Shown here piece after piece: positions 1-8,776 of a stretch of DNA of 64,000 nucleotides. The notes under the pieces were generated by a model. The model was not told the origin of the DNA. It searched no databases and saw only the letters and a list, made by a program, of their open reading frames with translations. Origin of the DNA: Ignatzschineria sp. RMDPL8A (GTDB taxonomy: Bacteria > Pseudomonadota > Gammaproteobacteria > Cardiobacteriales > Wohlfahrtiimonadaceae); assembly GCF_029815055.1 (NCBI RefSeq), contig NZ_JAPPWA010000002.1:1550001-1614000 (forward strand). The letters are read 5' to 3'. Made by a program: the position numbers and the translations under genes. Position 1 is the stretch's first letter, and the number at the start of each line of letters is the position of its first letter.

Positions 1-31
1 AAATGGTTCGATCAATAAATATAATTTTACG

Positions 32-658
32 ATGAGTGACGAAACAAATATAGAGTATTACAACCAAAATGCCGATGCGTTTTGCGAGCAGACTTGGGCA
101 GTCGATATGTCTGAGTTATATCGCCCCTTTGAAGCCTATGTACCGCCAAAAGCGTCGATTTTAGATGTTGGCTGTGGCGCAGGACGGGACGCACTCTATT
201 TCTACGAAAAAGGCTACGACGTTACCGCCTTTGATTATTCATTAGAACTGGTTAAAAATGCACAAGCCTTAACCGGACTTCCCATTTTGCACCGCTCTTT
301 TTACGAGATTGATGAACGCTATCAATATGATGGAATTTGGTGTTGCGCATCGCTTTTGCACGTGCCTTTCGATCAACTCTCCGATGTTTTAATGCGCTTA
401 GTGAGAGCTTTAAAAATAGAGGGCGTTGCTTATCTCTCCTTTAAATATGGCGATTCAATGCGCGAACATAATGGACGAATCTTTACCGATCTTAACGAGC
501 AATCAATTCGCGCCTATTTAACCCCGCTTCCCGTTTCAATCCAAAAGGAATGGATTACCGAAGATCAGCGCCCCGATCGAGTAGAACGTTGGCTTAATGT
601 CATTATTCAGAAAAAGGATTTTTTAGATGACGCTTCCCAGTGCCGAATGGCAGATTGA
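32..658 (+). CDS. Class I SAM-dependent methyltransferase
   Basis: A 208-residue Rossmann-fold methyltransferase. Motif I, the SAM-binding glycine loop ILDVGCGAGRD, lies at about residues 43-53, with an acidic residue at the end of strand 2 (VTAFDYS) and a motif-IV-like stretch DGIWCCASLLH near 100-110. The substrate cannot be told from sequence; the fold is shared by TehB/UbiE-type small-molecule methylases and some nucleic-acid methylases. The stop codon lies 32 bases inside the next gene, an HNH nuclease, so the two are translationally coupled. That pairing suggests a modification/cleavage module, but no target-recognition domain is visible. The start is 31 bases from the window edge and no upstream gene can be seen. 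Confidence 0.85.
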   Translation: MSDETNIEYYNQNADAFCEQTWAVDMSELYRPFEAYVPPKASILDVGCGAGRDALYFYEKGYDVTAFDYSLELVKNAQALTGLPILHRSFYEIDERYQYDGIWCCASLLHVPFDQLSDVLMRLVRALKIEGVAYLSFKYGDSMREHNGRIFTDLNEQSIRAYLTPLPVSIQKEWITEDQRPDRVERWLNVIIQKKDFLDDASQCRMAD

Positions 659-1700
659 GTTTTTAAAATATATTCAAAACATTCTACAGGCAGGCTCATT
701 CACCTCAACCTATAAATGCGCCCTATTAATCGCGCTTAGTAATGTCGCGATCGAAAAAGGGAGCGATACTGACGCGCCGTTAACAATTCATTATCGAGAT
801 TTAGCTGAGCAATTTATTCAGCTTTACTGGCACCAAGCGCGCCCCTATAAAATTGTTAATCAAACAGAAATTATCCTTGCGCAAAATACAGGTAATACGA
901 TCGCCATCATGCAACGAATCGATGAACTGCAAGCTCGTTATACAACGCTCGCCAATGCACGCCGTCAATCCGATTGGAATAGCACGATTACAAGTGTTGC
1001 CCAAACCGTTAAAAAAATGCCGGCGCAATATCTCCAAAATATCGGCGGTCAAACGTATCCTTTTTTATATGAATGGTCATCAAAAGGTATGGAGATTACC
1101 CTTAAACGCGGGGTGATGTACGGTTTTAGACAATTTAACGGCATTATTACACAGCTCGCGGAGCATAAATGGCTACAATTGATTCGTCAAAATAGCCAAA
1201 ACGCGGAGCTTTTCCAAGACGATCACGATCTCTATACCTTCCTGTTTGAACCCTCGCGCCAAGCACTTGGTAAAGTCAAAGATCAATTAATTCCCCTCCA
1301 AAATAATTGCTGTTTTTATTGTGGCAAGCCGATTAAAGAGAACGATCATCACGTCGATCACTTTATCCCGTGGTCGCTCTACAGTAGCGATACAGGGCAT
1401 AATTTTGTGCTCTCTGATAGCCGTTGTAATTTACAAAAAAGTGATGCTCTTGCGTCGCTTCCTGTATTAGCACGCTGGCTTGAACGCAACGAACTGCGCA
1501 ATCATGAGATTATTGAAGCGATTACTCCGATTGGATTTATTTGCGATAAAGAGCGTAGCCATAATGTTGCCAAATGGGCATATTCGAAACTCTTTAAAGC
1601 CGATTCCTTTTTCTGGGTGCCTCCAAAAACATTAACGCGCATTGTAGAAAATCCCGATCTCACTTTTGACGCTCATAACGCAAAATATCCTGCTCCGTAA
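627..1700 (+). CDS. HNH endonuclease domain protein
   Basis: A 357-residue protein with a C-terminal HNH nuclease module at about residues 228-275: CFYCGKPI, then HHVDHFIPWS, then GHNFVLSDSRCNLQKSD. The two Cys pairs would hold a structural zinc and the His-Asp-His residues the catalytic metal. The N-terminal 220 residues are helical and unrecognised (WQIEFLKYIQNIL near the start). Translation begins inside the methyltransferase gene after an AAAAAGGA ribosome site, so expression is coupled to it. A restriction-like or defence role is inference from the pairing. The next gene is convergent, so any further partner would have to lie upstream of the window. Confidence 0.8.
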   Translation: MTLPSAEWQIEFLKYIQNILQAGSFTSTYKCALLIALSNVAIEKGSDTDAPLTIHYRDLAEQFIQLYWHQARPYKIVNQTEIILAQNTGNTIAIMQRIDELQARYTTLANARRQSDWNSTITSVAQTVKKMPAQYLQNIGGQTYPFLYEWSSKGMEITLKRGVMYGFRQFNGIITQLAEHKWLQLIRQNSQNAELFQDDHDLYTFLFEPSRQALGKVKDQLIPLQNNCCFYCGKPIKENDHHVDHFIPWSLYSSDTGHNFVLSDSRCNLQKSDALASLPVLARWLERNELRNHEIIEAITPIGFICDKERSHNVAKWAYSKLFKADSFFWVPPKTLTRIVENPDLTFDAHNAKYPAP

Positions 1701-1783
1701 GATTATTAACATCATCAGCTTCATCCACCGCCCCAATTACAGCCAGCGTATCTATCTACGCACGGTTAAATAGATTAAACAAG

Positions 1784-2311
1784 CTAAATAAGCGTAATTG
1801 TTTCATGGGTAGTCGCATCAAAAAAGATTGGCGTTGGCGTCTCTTCAGCGAAATTGATCATACCATAGGAAGCGATCGATCCGCCTCGGGGATAGGTAAT
1901 GCTACCGGGATTAATCACAGTGACCTCGTTCTTATGGCTTACAGCTGTCCGGTGGGTATGCCCGTGAAAGGCGATGCTTGCTTTATGAATTAGCGCGCGA
2001 TTTCGTACCTCTTTTTCCACATGTTGATAGTGGGCAATGTGGCCATGCGTCATGTAGATGCGGTGTTTCCCGATGGTTTCGGAGCGTTCAAGGGGAAGCG
2101 TTAAAGCGCGTGAATCTTGAATGCCAAAATCATTATTGCCAATCACGCCGAAAAACTGAATATCAGGGAAAAGATAGGCCGCTTCCACCGCCTCTTTTGC
2201 ACCATCGCCTAAAAAGAGCACGTAAGCAATCTCGCGCTCGTGATGGGCAATGATCTCAATTAAATGATCGGCACTGCCATGAGAATCCGATACAATCAGT
2301 GCGTTTAGCAT
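1784..2311 (-). CDS. YfcE/MJ0936-family metallophosphodiesterase
   Basis: A 175-residue calcineurin-like phosphoesterase of the small YfcE type. Metal ligands are visible in order: D9-x-H11, GDG with D36, GNND (N60, D61), THGH near 88-91 and GHTH at 117-120, followed by the conserved NPGSITYPRGG. The family hydrolyses phosphodiesters in the cytoplasm with Mn2+; the natural substrate is usually unknown. The gene stands alone on the minus strand, convergent with the HNH gene and downstream of the ypfJ terminator. The gap 1701-1783 holds nothing I recognise. Confidence 0.88.
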   Translation of the reverse strand: MLNALIVSDSHGSADHLIEIIAHHEREIAYVLFLGDGAKEAVEAAYLFPDIQFFGVIGNNDFGIQDSRALTLPLERSETIGKHRIYMTHGHIAHYQHVEKEVRNRALIHKASIAFHGHTHRTAVSHKNEVTVINPGSITYPRGGSIASYGMINFAEETPTPIFFDATTHETITLI

Positions 2312-2399
2312 ATATCCCCCGAAATAATTTGGCTTTTATGGTTCTTGAAAACAGTTATTTTGAAAAGGTATCGTACCAAATAGACTCTAAATGAGCACA

Positions 2400-2435
2400 A
2401 AAAAGCGTAAAACCCTGTGAAATTTTACGCTTTTT
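2400..2435 (-). terminator. Intrinsic terminator after ypfJ
   Basis: A perfect 13-bp inverted repeat (AAAAAGCGTAAAA / TTTTACGCTTTTT) with a 10-base loop lies just beyond the ypfJ stop codon. The A/T ends give a U-run in both directions; by position it ends ypfJ transcription on the minus strand. Confidence 0.85.
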
Positions 2436-2465
2436 GATTGATGGTTTTACAAAATTGATCGCGGG

Positions 2466-3332
2466 TTAGAGTGCTTCAAAGGTATTACAGGCTCTAATAT
2501 CGCCCTGATCAAATCCGCGTTGGAACCACTCTTGACGCTGTTTGGATGTGCCGTGCGTAAAACTATCGGGCACAACGACTCCGCGAGATTGTTTTTGCAG
2601 ACGGTCATCACCAATTGCGGCCGCGGTTTTCATCGCTTTTTCAAGATCACCGATCTCTAATAAACCACGCTCGCTCACATATTTACCCCAAATGCCGGCA
2701 TAACAATCGGCTTGAAGCTCCATTTTAACCGAGAGCTGATTGGCCTCTTTTTTGCTCGCACCCGCTTGTGCTCTACGCACTTTTTGATTCGTGCCAAGCA
2801 GATTTTGGACATGGTGCCCAACCTCATGAGCGATCACATAGCCTTGCGCAAAATCACCGCCACCGCCTAAGTTTCGGCGCATATCGTCATAAAATGAGAG
2901 ATCGATATAGACTTTATAATCAGCCGGACAATAAAAGGGGCCCATCGCTGCTTGCCCAAATCCGCACGCCGTGGAGGTTTGCCCTTTATAGAGCACAAGT
3001 TTAGGCTCTTGATAGGGGGTGCCCAGTTTTTTAAATTCTCGCGTCCATAAATCCTCGGTCATCCCAAGGGCCGCACCGGTAAATTCCGCCATCTTCTCCT
3101 CTTCTGGGGAGATGCGAACATTGGTTTCCGTCTGATAGGTGGTGCCTTCGCCGCCTAAAAGCGGCGATAGATCGATGCCATAATAGCCCGCGATCATCAC
3201 CACTAAAAAGACCGCAATCCCGGCCTTCCCATTTAATGGAATCGGGAGCCCGCCTAAGTTTGCTCCGCGCCCACCGCCTGAACGACGTCGATCTTCAATA
3301 TTATCGCTTCGTCTCTCTTTTTCCCAACGCAT
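2466..3332 (-). CDS. ypfJ: YpfJ-family neutral zinc metallopeptidase
   Basis: A 288-residue protein with a charged, glycine-rich cytoplasmic N-terminus (RRRSGGGRG), one membrane segment at about residues 36-54, and a metallopeptidase domain outside the membrane. The zinc motif HEVGHH is at 169-174 and a downstream ELQADCYAG provides the likely third ligand, as in the family. Conserved [16 protein letters not shown] precedes it. The physiological substrate of YpfJ proteins is unknown. The start has an AGGA ribosome site seven bases upstream. A -10 hexamer TATAAT with a weak -35 (TTAATT, 17-base spacer) lies upstream on the minus strand. Confidence 0.92.
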   Translation of the reverse strand: MRWEKERRSDNIEDRRRSGGGRGANLGGLPIPLNGKAGIAVFLVVMIAGYYGIDLSPLLGGEGTTYQTETNVRISPEEEKMAEFTGAALGMTEDLWTREFKKLGTPYQEPKLVLYKGQTSTACGFGQAAMGPFYCPADYKVYIDLSFYDDMRRNLGGGGDFAQGYVIAHEVGHHVQNLLGTNQKVRRAQAGASKKEANQLSVKMELQADCYAGIWGKYVSERGLLEIGDLEKAMKTAAAIGDDRLQKQSRGVVVPDSFTHGTSKQRQEWFQRGFDQGDIRACNTFEAL

Positions 3333-3469
3333 ACTCTATCCTGCTCATTGATTCTAAAAGCTCTATTATAGGCAATTTATCGGGAATAATTAACGAATCT
3401 TAATAATTTATCAAATCGCTAATAGTAGGGTCGTTATTACCGGTTTATTATTAGGCTCATATACAGACA

Positions 3470-4135
3470 TTATTTTGAGTAAACGCTAAAATGCTGATTC
3501 CGATGTCGCCCATTTTCTACCTCATCGATCATCGCAATGGCATAGTCGGCGTAGCTAATCTCGCTCTTGCCAGCTCGATTGATCATCAAAGTTTCACCCC
3601 CAATCTCATAATCGCCAGTTCGCGCGCCATCGGCATTAAACTCAGTAGCCGGGCTTAGGTAGGTCCAATTGACATCTCGGCGCTTTTTAAGCTCATCAAG
3701 TGCCATCGCCATATGGCTCGCAAGGGGTTTAAACGCTTCCGGGAAATCGGGTGTATCCATCAATCGCGTCTGTTTCGCCTCATCGACATAGAGGCTTCCT
3801 GCCCCACCAACTACAAAGAGGCGCTGTGGCTTACGGCTCAAAAGATCGGCAAGATAGGTTAACGAGGATCGGTGCAGATGAAGCTGTGACGGAGACCAAA
3901 CCGCAAAGGCATCGATAACTGCATCAGCTTCCCGGAGATCATCATCGGTGAGATAAAAAAGATCCTTCTCTAAAACGGTAACATGATCATGTTGTAAAAA
4001 TTCAGAGGTAAGATTAGCGCGATTTCGCACAATGGCAATCACACGATGGCCTCGCGCTAGCGCCTCGTTCATAATCAGTGAGCCGGCTTTACCGGATGCG
4101 CCAATAATGGCAATGGTTTGTGCTTGATCTGTCAT
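3470..4135 (-). CDS. NAD(P)-binding Rossmann (SDR-like) protein
   Basis: A 221-residue atypical short-chain dehydrogenase of the NAD(P)H-binding YwnB type. The dinucleotide motif GASGKAG lies near residues 12-18 and LFVVGGAGSLYVDE near 107-120; the classical YxxxK catalytic pair is not evident. I chose the ATG at 4135 because a strong AAGGAGA site sits directly upstream; an in-frame start 75 bases earlier has none. It is divergent from an HxlR regulator 126 bases away, the usual arrangement for quinone- or aldehyde-responsive oxidoreductases, so it is probably the regulator's target. Confidence 0.85.
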   Translation of the reverse strand: MTDQAQTIAIIGASGKAGSLIMNEALARGHRVIAIVRNRANLTSEFLQHDHVTVLEKDLFYLTDDDLREADAVIDAFAVWSPSQLHLHRSSLTYLADLLSRKPQRLFVVGGAGSLYVDEAKQTRLMDTPDFPEAFKPLASHMAMALDELKKRRDVNWTYLSPATEFNADGARTGDYEIGGETLMINRAGKSEISYADYAIAMIDEVENGRHRNQHFSVYSK

Positions 4136-4261
4136 ATTGTTCTCCTTTATGGCTTCATTTGGGAATAAACTCAATGATAGATCGCGAATTTTACAATGTA
4201 AATAAGGCACTTTTACGTGCTATAGTTACTTTTTGGTAACGTTTTAGGAGAGTTGGGCGCA

Positions 4262-4585
4262 ATGAGCAAAAAAAATTTACCTGACTGCCCCGTCGAAGTG
4301 ACATTATCACTCATGGGAAGCCGCTGGAAAGTCTTAATTGTGCGAGAATTATTGATCGATACACGCCGATTTAGTGAATTAAAACGCGCTCTATCCGGCA
4401 TTTCTCAAAAAGTATTAACCGAACATCTGCGAGATTTAGAGAAAACAGGCCTCGTCGATCGAACCGTCTATCCTGAAGTTCCCCCGAAAGTTGAATACTC
4501 ATTAACAACGCTTGGAAAATCGCTAGAGCCCATTCATCAAGCCCTCTATGACTGGGGCACGTGGTATCGAGATAATCTAAAGTAA
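4262..4585 (+). CDS. HxlR-family transcriptional regulator
   Basis: A 107-residue winged-helix regulator. The HxlR signature is clear: CPVEVTLSLMGSRWKVLIVREL at the N-terminus, RFSELKRALSGISQKVLTEHLRDLE as the recognition region, and VPPKVEYSLTTLGKSLEPI as the wing. The N-terminal Cys is the residue used for redox or electrophile sensing in several family members. The ATG at 4262 sits nine bases after AGGAGAG; an in-frame TTG at 4253 is too close to that site. It very likely represses the divergent NAD(P)-binding gene from the shared 126-base intergenic region. Confidence 0.88.
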   Translation: MSKKNLPDCPVEVTLSLMGSRWKVLIVRELLIDTRRFSELKRALSGISQKVLTEHLRDLEKTGLVDRTVYPEVPPKVEYSLTTLGKSLEPIHQALYDWGTWYRDNLK

Positions 4586-4601
4586 GCCTTGATGAACGCC
4601 G

Positions 4602-5105
4602 TTATTTGCGGTTGGCAAGTGCATCTAAAACCTTCCCTGCTGTGGGCGGTGGTGAGGTTAACATCTCTTGATAGACCGCTTCTAACGCCTCTAAAAACTC
4701 ATTTGAGGCAGGTCTGCCGGAAAAATCATCTAAACTTGGGGAAAATTGAATGCCAAGTGCATAACACATCGCTTTTTCAAGGCCTTGGGGTCTAGCTTCC
4801 ACCGATTCAAAACGGGCTTGTTCATCGGCGGTTCGTCCGGTAGGAATATACCAATAGCCAAAATCATCGAGTTTACGGCGACGCGTGCCCGCTAGGCAAT
4901 AGTGAGAGAGCTCGTGGAGGAGACTACGCGGGTAATTACTTCTAAAATAGAGAATCCCTTTAGAATCGTCGGTCGGCGCCTCATAAAAGGGCTCATCTGC
5001 CCCGCCTTTTATGATTAAATCGGGCAGAGTTTCAGATAATAACGCAATTAAATAGGCGCATAATTGATCATCATTAAGGGCATTGATATCGACCATTTGA
5101 TTCAT
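4602..5105 (-). CDS. epmC: Elongation factor P hydroxylase EpmC
   Basis: A 167-residue EpmC (YfcM) homologue, which hydroxylates the beta-lysylated lysine of EF-P. The core motif is SLLHELSHYCLAG (HExxH-type metal ligands at 64-68), followed by RRKLDDFGYWYIPTGR and the QARFESVEARPQGLEKAMC block typical of the family. EF-P and EpmA/EpmB are not in this window, so the pathway is completed elsewhere. It lies 56 bases downstream of the large exported protein gene on the same strand, with a GAGGAAACG ribosome site, and could share its transcript. Confidence 0.9.
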   Translation of the reverse strand: MNQMVDINALNDDQLCAYLIALLSETLPDLIIKGGADEPFYEAPTDDSKGILYFRSNYPRSLLHELSHYCLAGTRRRKLDDFGYWYIPTGRTADEQARFESVEARPQGLEKAMCYALGIQFSPSLDDFSGRPASNEFLEALEAVYQEMLTSPPPTAGKVLDALANRK

Positions 5106-5161
5106 ACTCAGTTTCGTTTCCTCGTGTAAATATACTGTTTGATCTCTGATTTTATCGGCGT

Positions 5162-7042
5162 CTATTGTAGCTGATTGAGCGCAAGATAGAGTTGCACCAG
5201 ATCATACCAGCTCATCTGATATTGAATCTCGCCCAAATAATGTCCATCGGATTTATAGCCTTGAATATCGATGTGTGAATCACTCTTTTTAAGCGTATTG
5301 CCGAAAAGCGTGGCGAGTGAATTGAGATTAATGCCGAGTTGATCGCTCTCTTTTTTCACCGATTGATCGATCATAAATTCAGGATCGACAGGCCATTTTA
5401 GAAGGAAGATTGGCGTGAGCGCTTTTTTTGATTCAATCTGATCAACGCCAGTTAATTTTTTTAGAGTCTTTAAGGATTCTTGCGCAGGCTCCTCTTTTAA
5501 ACGGGCCTCATTTAAGGCAAAGGAGAGCCTGTCACTACCGGATTTAATAAAGAGTGTTTGATCAAAATCCACCTGTTTAAAGCTCTCTGCAATGCCCTTT
5601 TTCACTAAGTTTTTAAGTGGGCGCGGGAGTTTTTCATCCGTCGCTTTTTGCGTCCAGACCTGTTGCAATAATCTCTCTAAGCGTACCGCCTCCCCTTTTA
5701 ACGAGATTCCAACGGTCTCTTTTTGTTCAGCCGTTTCCGTCGTAGTAATAAACGGTTTGAGCGATTCTTCAAGATAGCGTTTTGCATCGCGTTTTAACTC
5801 AAGACTCCATTCACTGCCCCGTTCGGTTTCTGAAAAGGCGATATGATCACCGGCAAATTGATCCCACGGGAGCGTTAATAGCGTTAAGATAAGCGATTCA
5901 GACGTTTCAGCTTGTTCTTCACGATTAAGCGAGGTAGCAAGATCCCCGAGTAATCCATCGCGAATTTCGGTGATTACCTCTTTAGGAAAAGGCGCAATAA
6001 AATAGCGGTTTGAATCGTTAAGCGCGGCGTAACGGCTCTCGGTAAAGGTGACATTTTTATCGGCAGTAGCGTCATCATGCTCTATTAAATATCGAATCGC
6101 CGAACGGTCAAATCCTTTTTCTCGCTGAAAGGAGAGGCTTTTCGCCTTAGAAAAGAGCGCAACATTTTGCAAACCAAACTGCTCAATTAATCCATGATAG
6201 AGCCCATTATCACTGTGTTTAACCCATAAAAAGAGATCATCACCACTGTTTTTAAGCGTCGATTCTGCATTCACAAACGAGGCATTATGCTCCTTTTTCG
6301 CAAAGCGTTTACTCTCAAGCCCAACGAGTGACTGCTTTGCCCGGCTTGATTCATTCCCGTAAGCCGCGACAAATTGGCCGGTTTTTTCATTGAGATAATA
6401 ATGAAATTGATAACGATTTTTCTCTACTGAGGCACTGCCAAAACCGGTGGAATCGAGATAATAACGCGGATCGATCTGATAATCATCAAGCATCTGATTA
6501 AAGGCTTCCACAGTGCTTAGATCGAGCTTTGTTGAGAAAAAATAGATACCATCGCGAGATAAGACCTCAAGGGGTGCGCGGGTTTTGGCATAGAGCCCGA
6601 GAATCATGCGCACATTCATCGAATTTAAAAACTCAGCCATCGGCGCACTTAAGCCTAAAATCTCTTGCTTTTGAAGATCGATCAATTCACCAATTTGATA
6701 ATCGCCAAGCCCCGACTCTTGCAACAGCGCAGGAATCACCTCTTCGCCAATCCACTCAGGGATTTCAAGCTCTTTAATCAAATCAATAAAAAGATCCCCA
6801 TCAAGCTCGCTCTCCTCTTCAAAGAAAAGATCGCTCACTGCTTGGGAAAATAGATTGAATTTATCGATCGTGGTGGAAGCGGACTTTTTCGCCTCTAAAC
6901 TCCACGCCGGAAGCCGTAAATAGAGATCGCTATCGGCATCGACTTTTTGATGCAAATAGCCTGAATATGGCGTTGCCACAGCGGTGGAGATCGTTGTCAG
7001 GAGCGCAGCCCCAAGAATCCCTTTACGAAAGCCTCGTGTCAT
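5162..7042 (-). CDS. Large exported protein of unknown function
   Basis: A 626-residue protein I do not recognise. The ATG at 7042 is preferred: it follows a GAGAG site and gives a clean signal peptide (basic MTRGFRKG, then hydrophobic ILGAALLTTISTAVATP with probable cleavage after AVA). The mature part is acidic, rich in Leu, Lys, Glu and Ser, without cysteine clusters or obvious repeats, and has several stretches resembling alternating beta-strand (YQFHYYLNEKTGQFVAAYG). No membrane anchor or lipobox is present, so it is probably periplasmic. A DUF3352-like periplasmic fold is possible but unproven. epmC follows 56 bases downstream. Confidence 0.7.
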   Translation of the reverse strand: MTRGFRKGILGAALLTTISTAVATPYSGYLHQKVDADSDLYLRLPAWSLEAKKSASTTIDKFNLFSQAVSDLFFEEESELDGDLFIDLIKELEIPEWIGEEVIPALLQESGLGDYQIGELIDLQKQEILGLSAPMAEFLNSMNVRMILGLYAKTRAPLEVLSRDGIYFFSTKLDLSTVEAFNQMLDDYQIDPRYYLDSTGFGSASVEKNRYQFHYYLNEKTGQFVAAYGNESSRAKQSLVGLESKRFAKKEHNASFVNAESTLKNSGDDLFLWVKHSDNGLYHGLIEQFGLQNVALFSKAKSLSFQREKGFDRSAIRYLIEHDDATADKNVTFTESRYAALNDSNRYFIAPFPKEVITEIRDGLLGDLATSLNREEQAETSESLILTLLTLPWDQFAGDHIAFSETERGSEWSLELKRDAKRYLEESLKPFITTTETAEQKETVGISLKGEAVRLERLLQQVWTQKATDEKLPRPLKNLVKKGIAESFKQVDFDQTLFIKSGSDRLSFALNEARLKEEPAQESLKTLKKLTGVDQIESKKALTPIFLLKWPVDPEFMIDQSVKKESDQLGINLNSLATLFGNTLKKSDSHIDIQGYKSDGHYLGEIQYQMSWYDLVQLYLALNQLQ

Positions 7043-7166
7043 ATTATCTCTCTTTTTAATCATTAAAAACGGTGAAAATAACAGCACTATTGTAGCGTGT
7101 ATTTAGGATATTCGCATATAAAAGCGTCGCTTAGAGCGATTCCCTTAACGCAATAAAATCGCGGGC

Positions 7167-7212
7167 AAAAAAAGAGGCAGGAGGCCATTTATCAATAAAC
7201 GCCTTACCTGCC
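7167..7212 (-). terminator. Intrinsic terminator, minus strand, with no gene upstream of it
   Basis: Read on the minus strand, GGCAGGTAAGGC and GCCTCCTGCC form a bulged 10-bp stem with a 15-base loop, followed by TCTTTTTTT. No annotated minus-strand gene ends here. It lies about 120 bases upstream of the large exported protein gene start, so it implies a short transcript initiating within 7213-7400. Confidence 0.7.
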
Positions 7213-7350
7213 TAGGAGAACTAAAAATGATACACTAATAACTATACTAATGACTTACCAATTGAGTCGCCCCAACCAGTTCGTTCACTATATCAACGCT
7301 GGAAATATTTTCCGCTTTAAGTTGCTGGAAATTAACTAAAATCAATCATT
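7167..7350 (-). ncRNA. Candidate small RNA or very short ORF between rtcB and the exported protein
   Basis: On the minus strand an extended -10 element (TGGTATAAAT, core 7355-7360) is followed about 140 bases later by the intrinsic terminator at 7167-7212, defining a transcript of roughly 180 nt. Inside is a 32-codon frame (7247-7345, TTG start, no convincing ribosome site) whose C-terminus is amphipathic (VNELVGATQLVSH). Whether this is a non-coding RNA, a peptide gene or decayed sequence cannot be settled here. No -35 element is clear. Confidence 0.35.
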
Positions 7351-7474
7351 TAAATTTATACCAATTTCACCAATGCGCCATATGGTGCTGATTGCCTAGT
7401 CTTTCCGCGATTTAAGTTGCGATAGAATCATTTATAGGAATCACCGCTTTACTATTGAAGGATTTCAAAAGTCT

Positions 7475-8695
7475 ATGAATTATATTACCCTCACCCCTGA
7501 AAAATCGGCACCGATTAAGATGTGGACCAAAGGTGTTCCCGTTGAAGAAGCCGCGAAAGAACAGCTCATTAAGACGGCGAGCTTACCAATCATTTTTAAG
7601 CATCTTGCGGTGATGCCCGATGTGCATTATGGGCTTGGATCGACGGTTGGAAGCGTCATTCCAACGCAAAAGGCGATTATTCCGGCAGCGGTCGGCGTTG
7701 ATTTAGGCTGTGGCATGATGGCGGTGAAAACCTCTCTTGTGGCAAGCGATCTTCCCGATAATTTAAAACCGCTACGAATCGCGCTTGAGGCAGCAATTCC
7801 CCATGGCCGAAGCGGTAATGGTAAACGGAAAAAAGATGTAGGCGCATGGGATGAACCGCCAAAAATCGTCGATCGCTATTGGGCAAAACTTGAGCCCCGT
7901 TTTAAAGCGCTCACCGATAAATATCCGCGCTTTATTAAGACTAATAATTATAAGCATCTTGGGACGCTCGGGACGGGCAATCACTTTGTGGAGGTCTGCC
8001 TTGATCTTGATGATGGCGTTTGGATTATGCTGCACAGTGGCTCGCGCGGTGTGGGTAATGCCATTGGAAGCTACTTTATTGAGATCGCGAAAAAAGAGAT
8101 GGAGCAGCATCTCGCTAATCTCCCCGATGCCAATTTGGTCTATTTAGAAGAGGGAAGCCAATATTTTAACGATTATGTGAATGCCGTTGAATGGGCGCAA
8201 GAGTATGCGCGTTTTAATCGTGAAGTGATGATGCATAACGCCATTTTAGCGATGCGCTCGGTGATTGATAAACCCTTCACCATCGAGGAGGAAGCGGTCA
8301 ATTGTCATCATAATTATGTGGAAAAAGAGACCCATTTTGGCGAGGAGATCTATGTCACGCGGAAAGGTGCGGTATCGGCACGCAAAGGGGAACTTGGAAT
8401 TATTCCAGGCTCGATGGGGGCGAAAAGTTATATCGTCCGCGGGCTTGGCAATGAAACCAGCTTTTGCTCGTGCTCCCATGGTGCGGGACGAGTGATGAGC
8501 CGGACGCAAGCGAAAAAGCGCTTTTCTCTTGAAGATCATAAACGCGCAACGGAAGGGGTTGAGTGCCGTAAAGATCGCGATGTGATCGATGAAACGCCAA
8601 TGGCTTACAAAGATATCGATGCGGTGATGGCTGCCCAGCAAGATTTGGTCGAAGTGGTGTATCAGCTCAAACAGATTGTCTGCGTGAAGGGATAA
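7475..8695 (+). CDS. rtcB: RtcB-family RNA ligase
   Basis: A 406-residue RtcB, the GTP- and Mn2+-dependent ligase that joins 2',3'-cyclic phosphate (or 3'-phosphate) and 5'-OH RNA ends. Metal ligands appear in AVGVDLGCGMM (D76, C79), GTGNHFVEVC and HHNYVE; the guanylylated His is in FCSCSHGAGRVMSR. Length matches the family of about 400 residues. No rtcA, rtcR, archease or prfH neighbour is present, so the usual RtcR-controlled operon is not seen. An AAGGA site is 12 bases upstream of the ATG. Confidence 0.93.
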   Translation: MNYITLTPEKSAPIKMWTKGVPVEEAAKEQLIKTASLPIIFKHLAVMPDVHYGLGSTVGSVIPTQKAIIPAAVGVDLGCGMMAVKTSLVASDLPDNLKPLRIALEAAIPHGRSGNGKRKKDVGAWDEPPKIVDRYWAKLEPRFKALTDKYPRFIKTNNYKHLGTLGTGNHFVEVCLDLDDGVWIMLHSGSRGVGNAIGSYFIEIAKKEMEQHLANLPDANLVYLEEGSQYFNDYVNAVEWAQEYARFNREVMMHNAILAMRSVIDKPFTIEEEAVNCHHNYVEKETHFGEEIYVTRKGAVSARKGELGIIPGSMGAKSYIVRGLGNETSFCSCSHGAGRVMSRTQAKKRFSLEDHKRATEGVECRKDRDVIDETPMAYKDIDAVMAAQQDLVEVVYQLKQIVCVKG

Positions 8696-8702
8696 TAAAA
8701 AC

Positions 8703-8745
8703 GCTTCCCGCGATTATGATTTTTTAAGGATCACATCGGGGAAGC
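8703..8745. terminator. Bidirectional terminator between rtcB and acuI
   Basis: GCTTCCC at 8703-8709 pairs with GGGAAGC at 8739-8745, with partial extension inward and a T-rich tail on the plus strand (TTTTC). The two flanking genes converge, so it probably serves both. Confidence 0.65.
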
Positions 8746-8776
8746 TTTTCTCATTCTATACGAATTATTGCTGACT

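Noticed and set aside
1-1700. Complete restriction-modification system
   Set aside because: The methyltransferase shows no DNA-methylase catalytic motif that I can identify and no specificity domain is present, so only a putative pair is reported.
7247-7345. 32-residue minus-strand peptide as a definite gene
   Set aside because: It depends on a TTG start directly after a stop codon without a ribosome site; kept only as part of the candidate RNA.
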